DNA of 64,000 bases from Cryptomeria japonica (GCF_030272615.1 NC_081412.1:142994247-143058246), one strand, 5' to 3'; shown: positions 47,880 to 59,775, counted from the stretch's first letter. Notes: generated by a model not told the origin, from the sequence alone. Translations and numbers: made by a program.

Positions 47880-50201
47880 TTATGCAAAGGATTGGATAAG
47901 AGGGATGGAAGGGTGAAAAAGAGGTGTTGGATAATGGATGGGATATTGGAAGAATTGTGTATGGATAGATGGAAATGCTGGAAAGATCAACATTGGCATA
48001 TGCCTTGAGGGATGGTGGACATATGGAGGAGAAGTGAATCTCAGATTTTGAGATTTGGATGGAGGAAAGGTTACAAATTTTGGAGCATAAGAACCAAAAA
48101 TGGATAAAGGAGGTGATGGAGGAATAGACTCAGAAGGTTTGGATGGAGGAACAACAATTTTGGATGCCAATTTTGATTTTTCTTTAGAATTTTGTGCTTC
48201 AAGAATCTGCTTAGGGATCCACATGGTTTTTTATTTTTCATGCTTTTGTAGTTCCTTAGAGCGCATTGCTTGTACAAGTTCCTTAGGAATCCATATAACT
48301 TTTGACTTTGCTTCTTTCTTTATGGGCCTTTGTGGTGTTTTGTATTTTTCTTTTTCTTTTTGGATCATATTTTTCTTTGTTTTGACATGTCGATTAGATG
48401 GGACATGTTGATCCTTGAATACATGTGGATTACTTGACTTATGACTTTTATGCTTGGCATCCAAATTGCTTGGAGAAGGAAAAGAATGTATGAATGGATA
48501 GGAATGATATGGAGGTATTTTAGATGGATGGAAGGTACTCAAAGATGTGTGCCTTTGTTGATCCCGCATAGGTGATGGAGGGATATAGGGACCTAGAATG
48601 GATGGGAGCGATGATGGGGAAAGCATATATTTGGATTTAAATAGAGAAATGTAGGATTTATTAGAGATACCAACATCTTGACAAATTTCCCTGAGACCAT
48701 AACCTTTAACATTTTCTTTAATATGGAGGGGTTCTTGCTTGTGGAGATTTACCCCTTTGCCTTTATAAATATTTTGACTTGTAGGATACACTTTTCTTTG
48801 GAAAGAAGGCATGAGTCCATTATGAGATGGAGGTGGAATGTAGAAAATGATAGGATCATGAGAGGGATTTGTAGGCATGATGGATCCTTGAGGTGAATAT
48901 GGAAGATTATGACAAGGAGATGAAGGGATACTTTGATCTTGACATGGAAGAGAACCATTGGATAGAGTAGGAAGGGTGTTTGACTCTTCATTTTGAATAG
49001 GACCATTTGAAAAAGTGGAAGAGGCATCATGATCTTGTTTAGGAAGTGGATTAGGAATGAGATTTGGAAGGACTTTTTTCTCTTCAGATGGAAGGAGTTC
49101 ATCTTGGAAGAAATGGAAAGGTATAAAGGGATCATCATGGGATTCTAGGGAAATAGGATTTTTTTCAATCATTAGATGGGATTGAGGAGTTTTGGTGTCT
49201 TGATCTTGATTTATGATAGGACTTATTTCTTCATTCTTCAAATTATTCTTCTGGCACGAAACCACTTCTAAGGAAGGGATATAATTTTGCATAGGTGTAG
49301 GGGATTCTTGGAAGGTCTCCATATTTTGGCATGATGGGGAATCATTTTGAGTGGGATTCTTTGGAGTGGGAATGTTTGGAATCGGACTACATGATGGCAT
49401 AGGATCTAGGATTTTTAAATCATATGAGGAACTTATATCAAGATTGAGATTAGCTTGAATTTCGATAGGAGATAAACCCTGAAGGTCAATATGAAAATTT
49501 TCATCATTAGGTTCATTTTTTGAAGGAGATGGTATGGATTATTGTTGAGAAGCTTCAGGAGATGGTGGCATCATGGAAGAAATGGAGGCTATATGTGGGC
49601 CATTTCTAGACATAGGTTCATCATTTTGATCATGCTTGGTAATGACATATGGTTTCTCTTTAGGTGAATTATTAGGATCTTTGATTTCAATAACACCATC
49701 ATCAAGGAGGTCTTGAATTTTATGTTTTAATTCCATACACATTGAAGTCTTATGTTTGTTATGCCTATGGTATGCACGGTATTTACTCAAAACTTCACAT
49801 CCCCATGTGGTCTTTTTAGGTAATATGATAAGATTTTTCTTAAGAAGCTCTTCCAAAGCTGACTCAATAGATTGCCCCAAAGGTGTAAATTGTCTATCTA
49901 GAGGATATTTGGAGGAAATGTCTTTATTTCTTGGTGAAGGTGTCTTGTGAGCTTGTTTGAGATTTGGTCTTTGATAGTCAATTATTTGTTGTTCCATCTT
50001 ATGTAATTGTTTTAGCATTTCTTGAAGTCTAGTGTTCTTGATATCATGAAGTTTTATCTCAAGAGGTGTCATTGAATCTTTTCGTTGAGCTTGAATGTCA
50101 TATATTTCTCTGTTGAGATCTTGAATTTGTTGAGCTAAGGTAGCCATGGGCTTCTTACTTTTGTCAGAATTTTTAGAAGAGCTTCTGGTTTGAATATGCA
50201 T
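47880..50201 (-). pseudogene. gag-like gene with two in-frame stops
   Basis: One frame runs from the ATG at 50201 to the stop at 47880, 774 codons, broken only at 49539-49541 (TAA after CAACAA, likely from CAA) and 48231-48233. Residues 20-80 are helix-prone (AQQIQDLNREIYDIQAQRKD). Near residues 130-165 lies a C...H...H...C cluster (EVLSKYRAYHRHNKHKTSMC) resembling the degenerate zinc-binding motif in plant Ty3/gypsy gag proteins, followed by a helix ending LLDDGVIEI. The C-terminal half is rich in Pro and Ser, with two WIPK-containing repeats on either side of the second stop. A structural particle protein is the likely role, by family knowledge. No protease or polymerase follows. Confidence 0.7.
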
Positions 50202-52220
50202 TTATAACCGACGAGACCGAGAGCTAGAAGTGTTGTAGAAGTCAAGATCGAATTGTAGCTAGTTGTTCATTTAACGTAGTGATTGAGTGAAGTAACTAAG
50301 ATTTGGTCTGTTTTAAGGAATGATTTATCCTATGTATGATGTTATCTAAGTTAACTTAGGTTTGATAAGATGTTGTTTGAACTAGCTTAGAGATGATCAA
50401 CAAAATCGTGCAACACAACGTTAGGGGTACACTATCAAGACTGTTTATGCTAAGGAGGATGATAACCAATTTTATACTCGTTGTAGACTAATTTGGGCAA
50501 TTTTGACTGTTTTGACTGACAAGATCAAGAATTCATATGACAGAGGATTGGACAGAGACAAGATTCTGATAGACAGAGTTTCAATGACTGACGACTACCA
50601 GTTTTTGATAAGGACTGATGTTTTGATGACTAACAAAGACCAGTTTGGACATAGATAGAGTTTATCACTGAATTGTTTGATATTGTTTGATTTGTTTTCT
50701 CTAGTTTTAGTATTTCATTTTCAGTTTTAGGGATGAAAACATAGAAAACACGCAAGATATATAATAATTCAATCATAGCACACTAACCCTACAGAAGTTG
50801 GCTTAGAGAAGAAAATCTTTGATTGCTGACTTAGGTACACACCCAATAGCTAATCAAAATACGGTCATTGAGTCTCATGCAATGGACTCTCAACGCCGTA
50901 TTAGCCAACTCCAAATGCTAATGGGGGCACAATATGACAAGTGTCTTGGGAGAGTTACTATCTCTCTTGCACAAAGATTATCCCCCTTTCAGAGGTGAAT
51001 AGGGTAGCTTCTATCTTATAGTTCTTAGTCAGGAATTTTGTTTGAAATTACCCCTTGAAGTCATGCAAGCATGATTGAGGCCTATAGCCTAACAAGGTAC
51101 CAAAACAAGTTGTAGTCATGTAAATGTGATTAAGACCGTGAGGCCCTACAAAATGCTCGATATGAAAGATCTCAAAGAGAAAACTCAAATAATCCCATCC
51201 TCTGAGACTTTAATCACTAGAGGCCTATTTATTATAGTGAGTTGGAATGCTCAGGTCTAGTTGTACTCACTTGGTTCATTCTCACAAGGTGATTACTTTT
51301 TCCCACTATGACTGGCCTGCTAAAGGTACACAAATCTCAAAACTTAGAAAAAAGCTTTGAGGGTCTAGATTTATGATTGTCTTTAAAAGATGAGCATACT
51401 CTCCCACCTCTCAAATTTTTCTGAAAACACAAAAAACAATTTTTTTCTTTAACCAGATAGCAATTTAAGTGCCTAAAAATTAATTAAAGAATACACGATG
51501 TTTGGTCGACTCTCTTTAGGCAACTTGCAAAACCAACGCATCAGTAGTCATGTTGTTTTTTATTCTTTGATAGGCGTATGTTTGATTGATAAATTCTTTG
51601 TCAAGCGAGCCTGCAAACATTAAAATCCCAAAATTAGTTGCCAAAATAACATAAAAAAAATCATCAAAAGAAAATTCTAGCATGCAAACTGTAAATTAAA
51701 CTAATCTAACAAGAATTTCCATTTTTTATGACTATCCTAGTTATGACAGTTTTGATAGTACTGCACTCTGTCATTTATAACTTTTCAACCAAAGATAATT
51801 AGGAAAATCTCTTTGGTGGAAATGTGGAAAACTTTGTTTTACAAAACATATTAAAATTTTGTTTAGATCCAACAACTCAATAAAAAGTTATGCCCTCCGA
51901 ACAGAGACCATTTTTTACTATCACAGAAGAATAAGTAAAATCATAGTACTGCACTGTCATTCTTATCTTTCAAAATAGAAATTATTAGGAAAATTGCTTG
52001 GGTGAAATTTTAGAAAACTTGGTATTCAACTACATATCAAAAATTAGTTGAGATCCAATGGTTCAATAAAAGTTATGCCTTCCAAACACAGACCATTTTT
52101 TACTATCACAGAAGAACAAGCAAAAAGAAATATTTTTATTTGCAAATTTAACACATGTTTATTAGTTATAAGAACCAAACATTAAATTTGTTCAAGAAAT
52201 ATTAGAAATATTGTAGTCAT
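50202..52220 (-). other. 5' leader of the minus-strand element
   Basis: About 2 kb lies between primer site and gag start with no ORF of note. The ~188-bp duplication lies at its 5' end. A length of 2 kb is typical of leaders in large plant LTR elements. Confidence 0.6.
51757..52130. repeat. ~188-bp direct duplication in the leader
   Basis: Two diverged units start AGTACTGCAC at about 51757 and 51945. Each ends with CCATTTTTTACTATCACAGA followed by AGAA. They lie just after the primer site in element orientation. Confidence 0.8.
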
Positions 52221-52246
52221 GGGTTTGAGCCCCACGGTGGGTGCCA
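52221..52246 (-). other. Primer-binding site, tRNA-Lys type
   Basis: The minus strand reads TGGCACCCACCGTGGGGC and continues for eight more bases, four bases after the LTR. From memory it matches the 3' end of plant tRNA-Lys(CUU) at 24 of 26 positions, and both mismatches are C-to-T type changes. Confidence 0.75.
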
Positions 52247-52250
52247 AAAA

Positions 52251-53403
52251 TGTGTGTGTGAAAAGTGGACCTGTATCTGTATCTGGAATACACAACACTT
52301 CAATTAAGTCATTGGATGCATGGTTAGTAAATCAATAATCAATGAATAATAAACCATTACAAAGCGACCCATTGCCTTCTAGTAGATGCGATTTTAGATT
52401 GCTCTCAAATTTGTAAGCTATCCAGTGACTAGACAACACCTAAACGATGGATTTTTAAATCTATATGAGCATGAATATGAGCTAAATGGATGCAAGATTT
52501 AAGCTAGCTATGCAAGATTAATCTAACATGATTTAAGTAATATATGAATATTTAAGCAAAATAATTTAAGAAATATGAAATAACTAATATGCAATATCTC
52601 AATGCAAGTTCTCAATGAACCTAGAGCAAAAACAACATAATAACAATATATTCTCTAGGATTTTTGAATGAGAGATGAGAGCCTAAATTTATAGAAAATT
52701 CATAAAGAAATCAACAGCTGAGTTCAAATGATGATGAGCGGTCAAGATTTTCCAAGAGGAAGCACAATCTAGGTGAATTGATGTGATTGGATGTTTTTCA
52801 CAGTTTTAAAAGAAATTGAACTAAAATTAAGATAAAATCAAGAAAAAACTGATTTATTTTCTATTTCATTCAATTTTAATATTTAATTGTTTTAATTGCT
52901 TTCTTTGAGATTATCTATCAATTTTTAATTTGTTTTTACAAGATTATCTCCAATTGATTTCTTTTCTCAAATTTTAATTCTTTTTTTGTCAATTAATTAT
53001 TTTTTTGATTTATTTCCTTTTTTGAAGATTTGTGCTCATAATTTCCAATTTCTCTTTCTTGATTTGTTTCCTTTTTTGAAGATTTATGGCAATTTTTATT
53101 TATTTTTCAAATTAATTCCTCTTTTTTGATGATTTAATGGCAAATTGATTTATTTAATTAAATATGCAAAACATATTTAATTAAAATAAATAAGATAATT
53201 ATTTAAAAATGATTTACTTAGAATGATCAATTAATTAAATAAATATTTAATTAATATGGTTGATTAATTTTGCCATGTGACATTTGATGATTAAAGAATT
53301 AATTGTGTGCTTAAGATTTATTTAATTGCCTTTGGTTAGGACCTTGGTGATGTTGTCGAGATTAGGGGCCCATGGTTTAGATGACCATTTTTAGGGTATT
53401 ATA
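52251..53403 (-). repeat. 5' LTR of the minus-strand element (1153 bp)
   Basis: Its outer end has decayed from TGTAATGCCC to TATAATACCC, two G-to-A changes. The inner end keeps the five CA units. It differs from the 3' LTR by scattered substitutions and the 21-bp duplication. Confidence 0.88.
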
Positions 53404-53408
53404 GGAAT
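53404..53408 (+). repeat. Target-site duplication GGAAT, right
   Basis: It pairs with 43508-43512. Confidence 0.9.
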
Positions 53409-53710
53409 GTTATTCTAAGGAGAAGAGAAATTGTGGCACGTCAACATAGTGAAATGTTTCCGTGGAATGCCACCAAGAGCAAGTGGCAGAGTGATATCCG
53501 CAACATCAAAAGATGCAATGCAAGAGGGCAGGGGGATGCAATAATTTGGCATCAGAACCCATATCAGTGTCAAAAGGATATACAATATCACTTCAAGATG
53601 GGTGTATCATCATAGCACCAAATTTCTTAGATCTGAAGAAGAGCACATGAAAATAAAGATAGGATAAGAAGAGAATGTGTAAAAGAACATGATAGAGGTA
53701 AGCCTCAATA
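53409..53710. other. Flanking DNA with a possible decayed primer site
   Basis: TGGCATCAGAACCC at 53547-53560 is close to the initiator tRNA-Met site TGGTATCAGAGCC. It might mark the end of an old LTR that was split by the minus-strand element. A 60-codon plus-strand frame crosses it without recognisable motifs. Confidence 0.25.
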
Positions 53711-55075
53711 TCATTTGTTGTGCAAAGAAGAAGAAGGTGCATCAATAGATAGAGAATTAGTGACACCCGATTGATGAAGTTGTTGGATCTTGTCTTTCAA
53801 GGCCTTACATTCACTAGTGGAATGACCGAGCACTTGATGGTATGCACAGAAAGAATCATTCTTAGGAAACTTATTATGTGTAGGAGGAGGAAGAGTAATC
53901 AAGTGAGTTTTAAGAAGTTGCTATAAGATAAGCTCTTGAACAAATAAAGGATGAGGGTCACGAAGTAACCCTTTCTCTTGTGGAGAAGATCTTGACCACT
54001 CACAAGAAGGAGATAGAAAGATGATAGATGATGGAGGACAAGATGAAGATGGATTAGTCTTGTAACCTAAATCCATTATAAACGAACATGATTTTGGCTC
54101 CAAAGGCACCTTGACACCTTGATCTAGGCACCCGAGACCATTTCCTTTATATCCATATTGGGAAGTGATATTAAATCTTGGACCATAACGTGATTGCAAC
54201 TCCTCCAAAGGGGGAGGATCACCTTTAATGGTGTAGCCAATGGTGTTCACATGATCCTGCAATATAGAAGAATAATAATCTTTGGTAGTAGGTGTGAAAG
54301 ATGCTTTTGGAAGTTTAAGGTGGATAGGGTCGACCTTGTATCAACATGAGAAGAAGTGAAATCCATGGAACCCCAATCATAACCTAAATATGCATTCACT
54401 TTAGATGAAGATAGTTTGATATAAGATGTCTTATCAGGAGTAGACTTAGAGCTTTGTTCTTTCAGTATATCTTCCTTAGAAGGATCCACTTTGGGAAAAT
54501 CTTGTTTCTCAAGTGATTCCATCTTCAAGAATTCTTCACCCTTCTGACTTTCCTTTTTAGGGGACATGATAGAGGCAGAAGTCATCAATGTGGAGGACAA
54601 TGTTGGAACATAATTTTGAAATGAAGGTGTAACTAAAATCTGACCCAGTGTCACTACTTGACATAGGTGCACAACATCAGGGTCAGCCTTGATTGTAACC
54701 ACTTGATTATTTGCCACAAACTTCACTAAACCATGAAGTGTAGAAGAAACAGTTCCTAAAGCATGAAGCCATGGTCTACCCAAGAGGAGATTATAAGATA
54801 GAGGACCTAGCATTACATATACCAAAGTTGGAATAGTGATAGGCCCAACCTTCAAAGGCAAGATAACCATTCCCAAAGCACTTTTTCCACTGTTATTGAA
54901 ACCATGAAGAAGAAAAGAAGATGCTACTAGGGAGTTCGAATCAACCTTAATCTTTGGTAATAAATCCATGCTGTAGACATTAAGTGTGGAACCTATATCA
55001 ACAAGAGTTCATCTAATTCTAATACCATTAACATGAACGATTATCATTAATGGCTAAAAGTACAAAGCTGTGTCA
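53711..55075 (-). pseudogene. Ty3/gypsy-like protease region fragment
   Basis: Reading begins near 55075 after a sharp loss of coding and shows an in-frame stop near 55010. The retropepsin signature TLVDIGSTLNVYSMDLLPKI has DIG in place of the usual DTG or DSG. About 60 residues later comes YNLLLGRPWLHALG, the C-terminal protease motif. A Lys/Glu/Ser-rich linker and YLGYDWGSMDF follow. A frameshift near 54262 leads into a G-patch-like segment (YGYKGNGLGCLDQG), then a stop near 53921 and a C-Y-H-H-C cluster (CAYHQVLGHSTSEC) before the final stop at 53711. No reverse transcriptase follows. It is a remnant; its LTRs were not found. Confidence 0.75.
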
Positions 55076-55766
55076 CACTTTTATAAAGGAGATGGTCAAT
55101 GTTGATTCAAATTTTTAAAGTAAATCAATCGAAACTAAAATATATGTTTTGAATTTTGAAATGATGTAAAGTAATAAAATTTATATTCTTTTGTCTATTT
55201 TATGTTTGTAATTTTAACAAAATTTTAAGAAATTATTTGAATGTATTTTTTTAAAAAGTAAACACTATAATTTAGTTGTTGATAAAATATTGAAATTGAA
55301 GTTACACAAGCCACCACACTTTAATTAGTAAATTTTACTTTTTTTTCATCAATTTTTTTGTGTTTATTGATAACTTGAAACTTTATTGCATGGATATACG
55401 TTTTACTATTCTTTATAAATATATATTTTTCAATAAATTTGAAAAGATGCATGTGCTGAAATATAACTCTTTCCATTTCCCACCAGTTTTTTTCTTAATT
55501 ATTTATCCAAATTAGAAAATAATTATATCATCTTGACATAGATTCCTTTCTCTACTACATCATATTTTTTTCAAAATTTTTAAATGAATTTTAGTATTTT
55601 TCCTTCACAAGATAATCAACCATATTTTAAGCGTTGATGACCTACTTTCAATAAAAATAAAATATAAAATATAAAAACTAATCAAAATATTAAAAGATAT
55701 ATATTTTGGAAAGTTCACTTATAGATCTATAAAAGGGTATTTTTACATTTCAAAAAATATATTATT
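55076..55766. other. AT-rich spacer, nothing recognised
   Basis: About 690 bp of very AT-rich DNA between the protease fragment and the next LTR. No ORF, repeat or regulatory site stands out. Confidence 0.6.
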
Positions 55767-56882
55767 TGTAGACACCTAGAAATATCTCATTGATCATGTA
55801 CTAATTATTCCTCTAATTGATTAAATAATTCTTTAATTATTTAATTAAGTTAATTAATTTTATTCTTCTAATTTCATATTTCCTCGTCATCTTACTAATT
55901 ATTATATTTCCCATTCTATCATTATTTAATCATTTTAATCATTTTCTAAATATTAATTAAATATTTAATTTCCCAATTTAAATAATCTTTATTATTTAAA
56001 TAAATTAGTAATTATTCAATTTCTATCTCTCTAATCAACTAATTTTTTAACCCTTTTCTAAATATTAATTATTTAATTAATTGTAATTTAATCCTTTAAA
56101 TTAAATAATTTTTATTATTTAATTAAAGTCCATTTCTAGCATAATTACATAGTTTCTTTAAATTATTTAATTAACTAATTAATTCTTCTAGTCACATGTG
56201 CATGATTTAAAAAATCAAATTGAAAATCAAAGCCAAGTTCTAAATATATTCAAATACTAAATTGAATTAAATGAATTCAATTATTTGAATAAATATCATG
56301 CAAAGATTACATTGAAAATCTAAGTCAAAGTGCAAGCACATGCTAAATTAATTAATTAAATCATTTATCTCTCTAGTCTCTATTTCCATCTTCTAGTTCT
56401 CTTTGTCATCTTCTTTATTTCCTCCAATCATTCTTTTTCTTCTTTCAGTTAGCTTTTTCTCAATCAATTGACTCAATTAATCTATTCAATCTATTATGTT
56501 TCACCTCCAAGTCAGCAGTTCAACTATCAATTAGCATGTGACCTCACCTGAGTTCCACCTCTTGATCAATATGTTCCACTTTTCAATCAATCTCATCCAA
56601 AAATCTATAAATTGAGCATTCAATCCTCACAATGCCTCTAGATCACGAACTTCGAATCTTTGTGTCAATTGTAGGTTGCCAATGCTATATCTGAGAGCCA
56701 TCATACCATAGAGAGAAGAAGAATAATGGAAGCCATGATGCATAATAGGGAGTTTCATATTGCTTAATTTAATTCCTTTTTGCATCTATTTCATTGGTTT
56801 TATGTTTGAATTGCTCAGATAGTTAAGGATTCGTGATCGTCCTTATTTCCTATTTAGCAATGGTGTATTTGCGCATGCTACA
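55767..56882 (+). repeat. 5' LTR of a Ty3/gypsy-like element (1116 bp)
   Basis: It starts TGTAGACACC and ends TGCTACA, so the ends form a TGTAG/CTACA inverted repeat. TATAAA is at 56606-56611, giving U3 near 840 bp. The 5' part is rich in TTAATTAA-type sequence. The matching 3' LTR and target duplication lie outside the window. Confidence 0.7.
56606..56611 (+). promoter_or_regulatory. Candidate TATA box of the gypsy-like LTR
   Basis: TATAAA lies 277 bp before the LTR end, a reasonable position for a U3/R boundary. Confidence 0.45.
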
Positions 56883-56885
56883 TTT

Positions 56886-56902
56886 TGGTGAACCCGATGT
56901 GA
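56886..56902 (+). other. Primer-binding site, tRNA not identified
   Basis: TGGTGAACCCGATGTGA starts three bases after the LTR, with the TGG expected opposite a tRNA CCA end. I cannot assign the tRNA with confidence. Confidence 0.5.
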
Positions 56903-57011
56903 AATAACAACTAATTAACCTTCTTTGTTTTCTGTGTTGTTTTTGCAGATCGTACGAATTTTTTCCTTTTTTTGCAGGTTTTGTACAAATTTCAAGACAT
57001 ACCTCTTCGTC

Positions 57012-57730
57012 ACATAATCGACCTTACATCATCATGCAATTGCATAGACAGGGCAATGCAATCAACCAGACAGGGTAACGCATTCGTGCGGAACCCATCA
57101 CACAATCGTCATGCAATCGATATTTCTTTGTTACGCAATCACTCTGTAATTATCATGCATTCGCGGGGAAAATTGTTGTTTGATCGTTTCTGTTCTCATA
57201 TCCTTTCTGTTCTCTGGTTTGTTTAATTTTGTCTAAAAATGAGTAAATTTGGAAACGGATTATTTATATTGCATGATTTGATTATAACAATTTATGGCAT
57301 GAAAGGTACAATTCAAGATTTTAGGTGCTAGAAGGACAAAGGAACAAAGAAGACAGGCCAAATGCTATCAAAGGGTTCTCCAAGTAGAAAAGAAGATACA
57401 AGATTGAGAAGATCAGCCAGCCTTTGATAAATATAACAGCTTAGTTCTCTCATATCAAGTTAAATATGATCTAATTAATATTGATTGGATGATGAGAGAT
57501 TTAGCTAGGGCCTCACAATTGGTTTTGCAGGTTTCTGATTGGGTTTAGTTTTATTTTTTATTTTTTTGTGTTATCTGTCTGCTTGTCACGCAATCATCCT
57601 GTTTAGATTACGCATTCGATCTATTGGTGTCATGCATTCGATCTGTCAAGATCACACATTCTCTATGTTATGTTCAAGCATTGGCTCTGTCCGAGTAACG
57701 CAATCACGCAGGTATTGTCACACATTCATT
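57012..57730. repeat. Two clusters of a CRYGCAWTCG-like motif
   Basis: About fourteen close variants (ATGCAATCGAT, TACGCATTCGATC, CACGCAATCATC and similar) occur at 57012-57165 and 57588-57730, roughly 15-30 bp apart. The intervening 420 bp has none. The flanking bases differ between units, which suggests selection or repeated conversion of a short core. Confidence 0.65.
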
Positions 57731-57852
57731 TCTGTCAATTTTTGATTCTCTATTTTCTATTGATTTGATTTTACTACTACTCATCTGTTTGTAGCCTGTG
57801 GCGAATTTACAAAAAGGATTGGATTAGTATTAGATCAATTGCACTCATAATT

Positions 57853-58090
57853 TCACACTTCATCTTTTGGCACTTACAATTAACATTGGTTAAAATGGAC
57901 ATGCATGTAGAATCTCACACTTCATCTATTGGTGCTTAAAATTAACATTGGTTAAAATTGACATGCATGTATAACACTTCGATTTGGGCTTAAAATCAAC
58001 AATGGTTAAAATTGACATGCATGCCTTCATATTTCAATTTGGTGTTTAAAATGGACATGCACATGTGTATTCAACACCTCAATTTAGGCT
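57853..58090. repeat. ~60-bp tandem repeat, four to five units
   Basis: Units begin CACACTTC or ACACTTC at 57853, 57915 and 57974 and include AACATTGGTTAAAAT and GACATGCATG. Later units are shorter and more degraded. Confidence 0.75.
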
Positions 58091-59061
58091 ATAAAATGAA
58101 TGTGAATCAGGATGCAATAGATTAAATCACGTTTAGTTTTCTGAAGGTAAAGAATTTTTATCGTGTTTGGGATGGACTTATTGTTGCATTAACTAACTTT
58201 CCACCTGCCTTCGGGGTCTTGGGAGAAAGGAAGGAGGTGACAATGACATCCAATTTTATTTTATTCCATGTAGTGAGGGGTATCTTTGACTAGGGCTTTC
58301 ATCACCCAACATAGGTACTTCGAATTGGGATGTGTTGGGGATATCATCTCTCCCAGCATACTCTTGAGCGGGTTTTTCGAGCCCCTATATAAATATACTG
58401 GTCAGGTGGCTAGAGTGTTGAGTGAATTCGATGTATGTGGGGGCCTTCCCTGCACTGATAAGGTCAAATAAATTCTTAAGTGGCTTGCTCTGAGAATCCA
58501 TCATTGGATTAGGACCCCTCGAAACCCTACAATAAGAACCAACTTAGTAGCCCAAAACCCTACATTCAGTGATTCTAGGAGTGCGGATCATACCCCATAG
58601 ATACGCTTCATGTACCTTACACTATGATACATGAATCCCTCATCTATAAGATCTTTGGATCTTCGGGGTAAGAGAGACTGGCATGCCTGAGAAGTGTGTG
58701 TCATGGAGTGGAGCCAATGCTGCCAGACTCTCTATCTGTTCGTTTTGTCTTAGTATTTCGTAAGGGCCTCATTGAATGGTGTCCACTTTCTAGCCTAAGA
58801 TTGTATTATGTTCTTTTTTATGTATTATTGTGTCAGACCAGTATTGAGTTATTCCTTTGGGCTATTTCAGGCCCTATCCTACGTATCTTTGAATTTTTTG
58901 AGATTGTTTGAAAAATTAGTTCAATCAACTATATTTACCTCCAAACGATTGTTCTCATACTTGAAGAAACCACAAAACTTGTCCTATACACAGAATTACT
59001 GAAAATGATGTCCATTTTTAAAATGTCAAAACTCAAAGGTTTATGCACTTGTGACCCTAGG

Positions 59062-59271
59062 AAGTCCTTGCATAGTCCTCATTTACGTCCTTACTATCAT
59101 TATAAGTCTTTGCATATTCCTCACTTACGTCCTTACTATAATCATAAGTCCTTGAATAGTCCTCACTTACATCCTTACTATCGTCCTAAGTCCTTGCATA
59201 GGTATTCATTTAGGTCATTACTATTGTCCTTAGTCCTTTCATAGTCCTCATTAACATCCCCATTATCATCC
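59062..59271. repeat. 42-bp tandem repeat, five units
   Basis: Units start at 59062, 59104, 59146, 59188 and 59230, exactly 42 bp apart. Typical bases are AAGTCCTTGCATAGTCCTCA. As 42 is divisible by three, one frame reads a 14-residue repeat (KSLHSPHLRPYY plus two residues) for four units. Coding is possible but unsupported. Confidence 0.85.
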
Positions 59272-59395
59272 TCATATACGTCTTCATCTAGATTTCATAT
59301 GCGTCTATCTTAGTTCGTCATCATTGACATAATCATCCTACAAAGTCATATCATGTGTCTTAATGGGTCTCCTAGGTGATGGTTTTCTCCCCTTC

Positions 59396-59644
59396 GAGCA
59401 ACCTAATCTAGTGCCAAATGGTGATCAGTGAGAAATAATTGAAGGTCTAGCTAACTTAGCTTGGGACTCAAGGAGAAACACACCTCAGTATATAGGAGTC
59501 AAGTATGATATAAATATCGAGTATAAAATTGCCTGTAGGATTGATAGAGAAATTCTTGCAGAACGTCTAAGAGAAGACATGGAAAAACTTGCATTACAGA
59601 AATCCATAAATACTCAACAAGTCTCGTGTCAAAATCCCCAATAG
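59396..59644 (+). pseudogene. Short coding-like segment upstream of gag
   Basis: About 80 codons with one early TGA (59429-59431) and a final TAG at 59642-59644. The sequence is rich in charged residues (CRIDREILAERLREDMEKLA). It may be an upstream ORF or a detached gag N-terminus. Low confidence. Confidence 0.35.
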
Positions 59645-59775
59645 AGAGTCTAGTCTAGTTTTACATACCTCATACCTATGTCTATAGTCTAGCATTAGTC
59701 ATCATCTTGCATAAAACCACCCTCATATAGTAGTCTTAAATGCCCATCACAAGGTCACAAAAGGCAAAAGGTATA

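Larger units (their letters stand above)
43513..53403 (-). mobile_element. Complete 9.9-kb LTR retroelement, gag-like gene only
   Basis: On the minus strand the order is 5' LTR (53403-52251), tRNA-Lys-type primer site, a ~2-kb leader, one gag-like gene (50201-47880), ~3.2 kb without recognisable coding, purine tract, and 3' LTR (44687-43513). GGAAT duplications flank it. The 7.56-kb interior is long, yet I see no protease, reverse transcriptase, RNase H or integrase motif in any frame. It is either non-autonomous by design or badly decayed after gag. It interrupts older LTR-like DNA. Confidence 0.88.
56903..59395 (+). other. Long leader of the gypsy-like element
   Basis: About 2.5 kb without a convincing gene but with three repeat systems: GCAATC/GCATTC motif clusters, a ~60-bp repeat and a 42-bp repeat. 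A 61-codon frame at 58286-58471 is open but has no known motif. Confidence 0.55.

Noticed and set aside
48749-49138. 129-codon minus-strand ORF inside the gag-like gene
   Set aside because: It is a different frame of the 50201-47880 gene, which has the coherent protein.
53547-53560. Primer-site-like TGGCATCAGAACCC as the start of another full element
   Set aside because: It has two mismatches, and no clear LTR end or matching partner could be placed. I kept it only as a low-confidence note.
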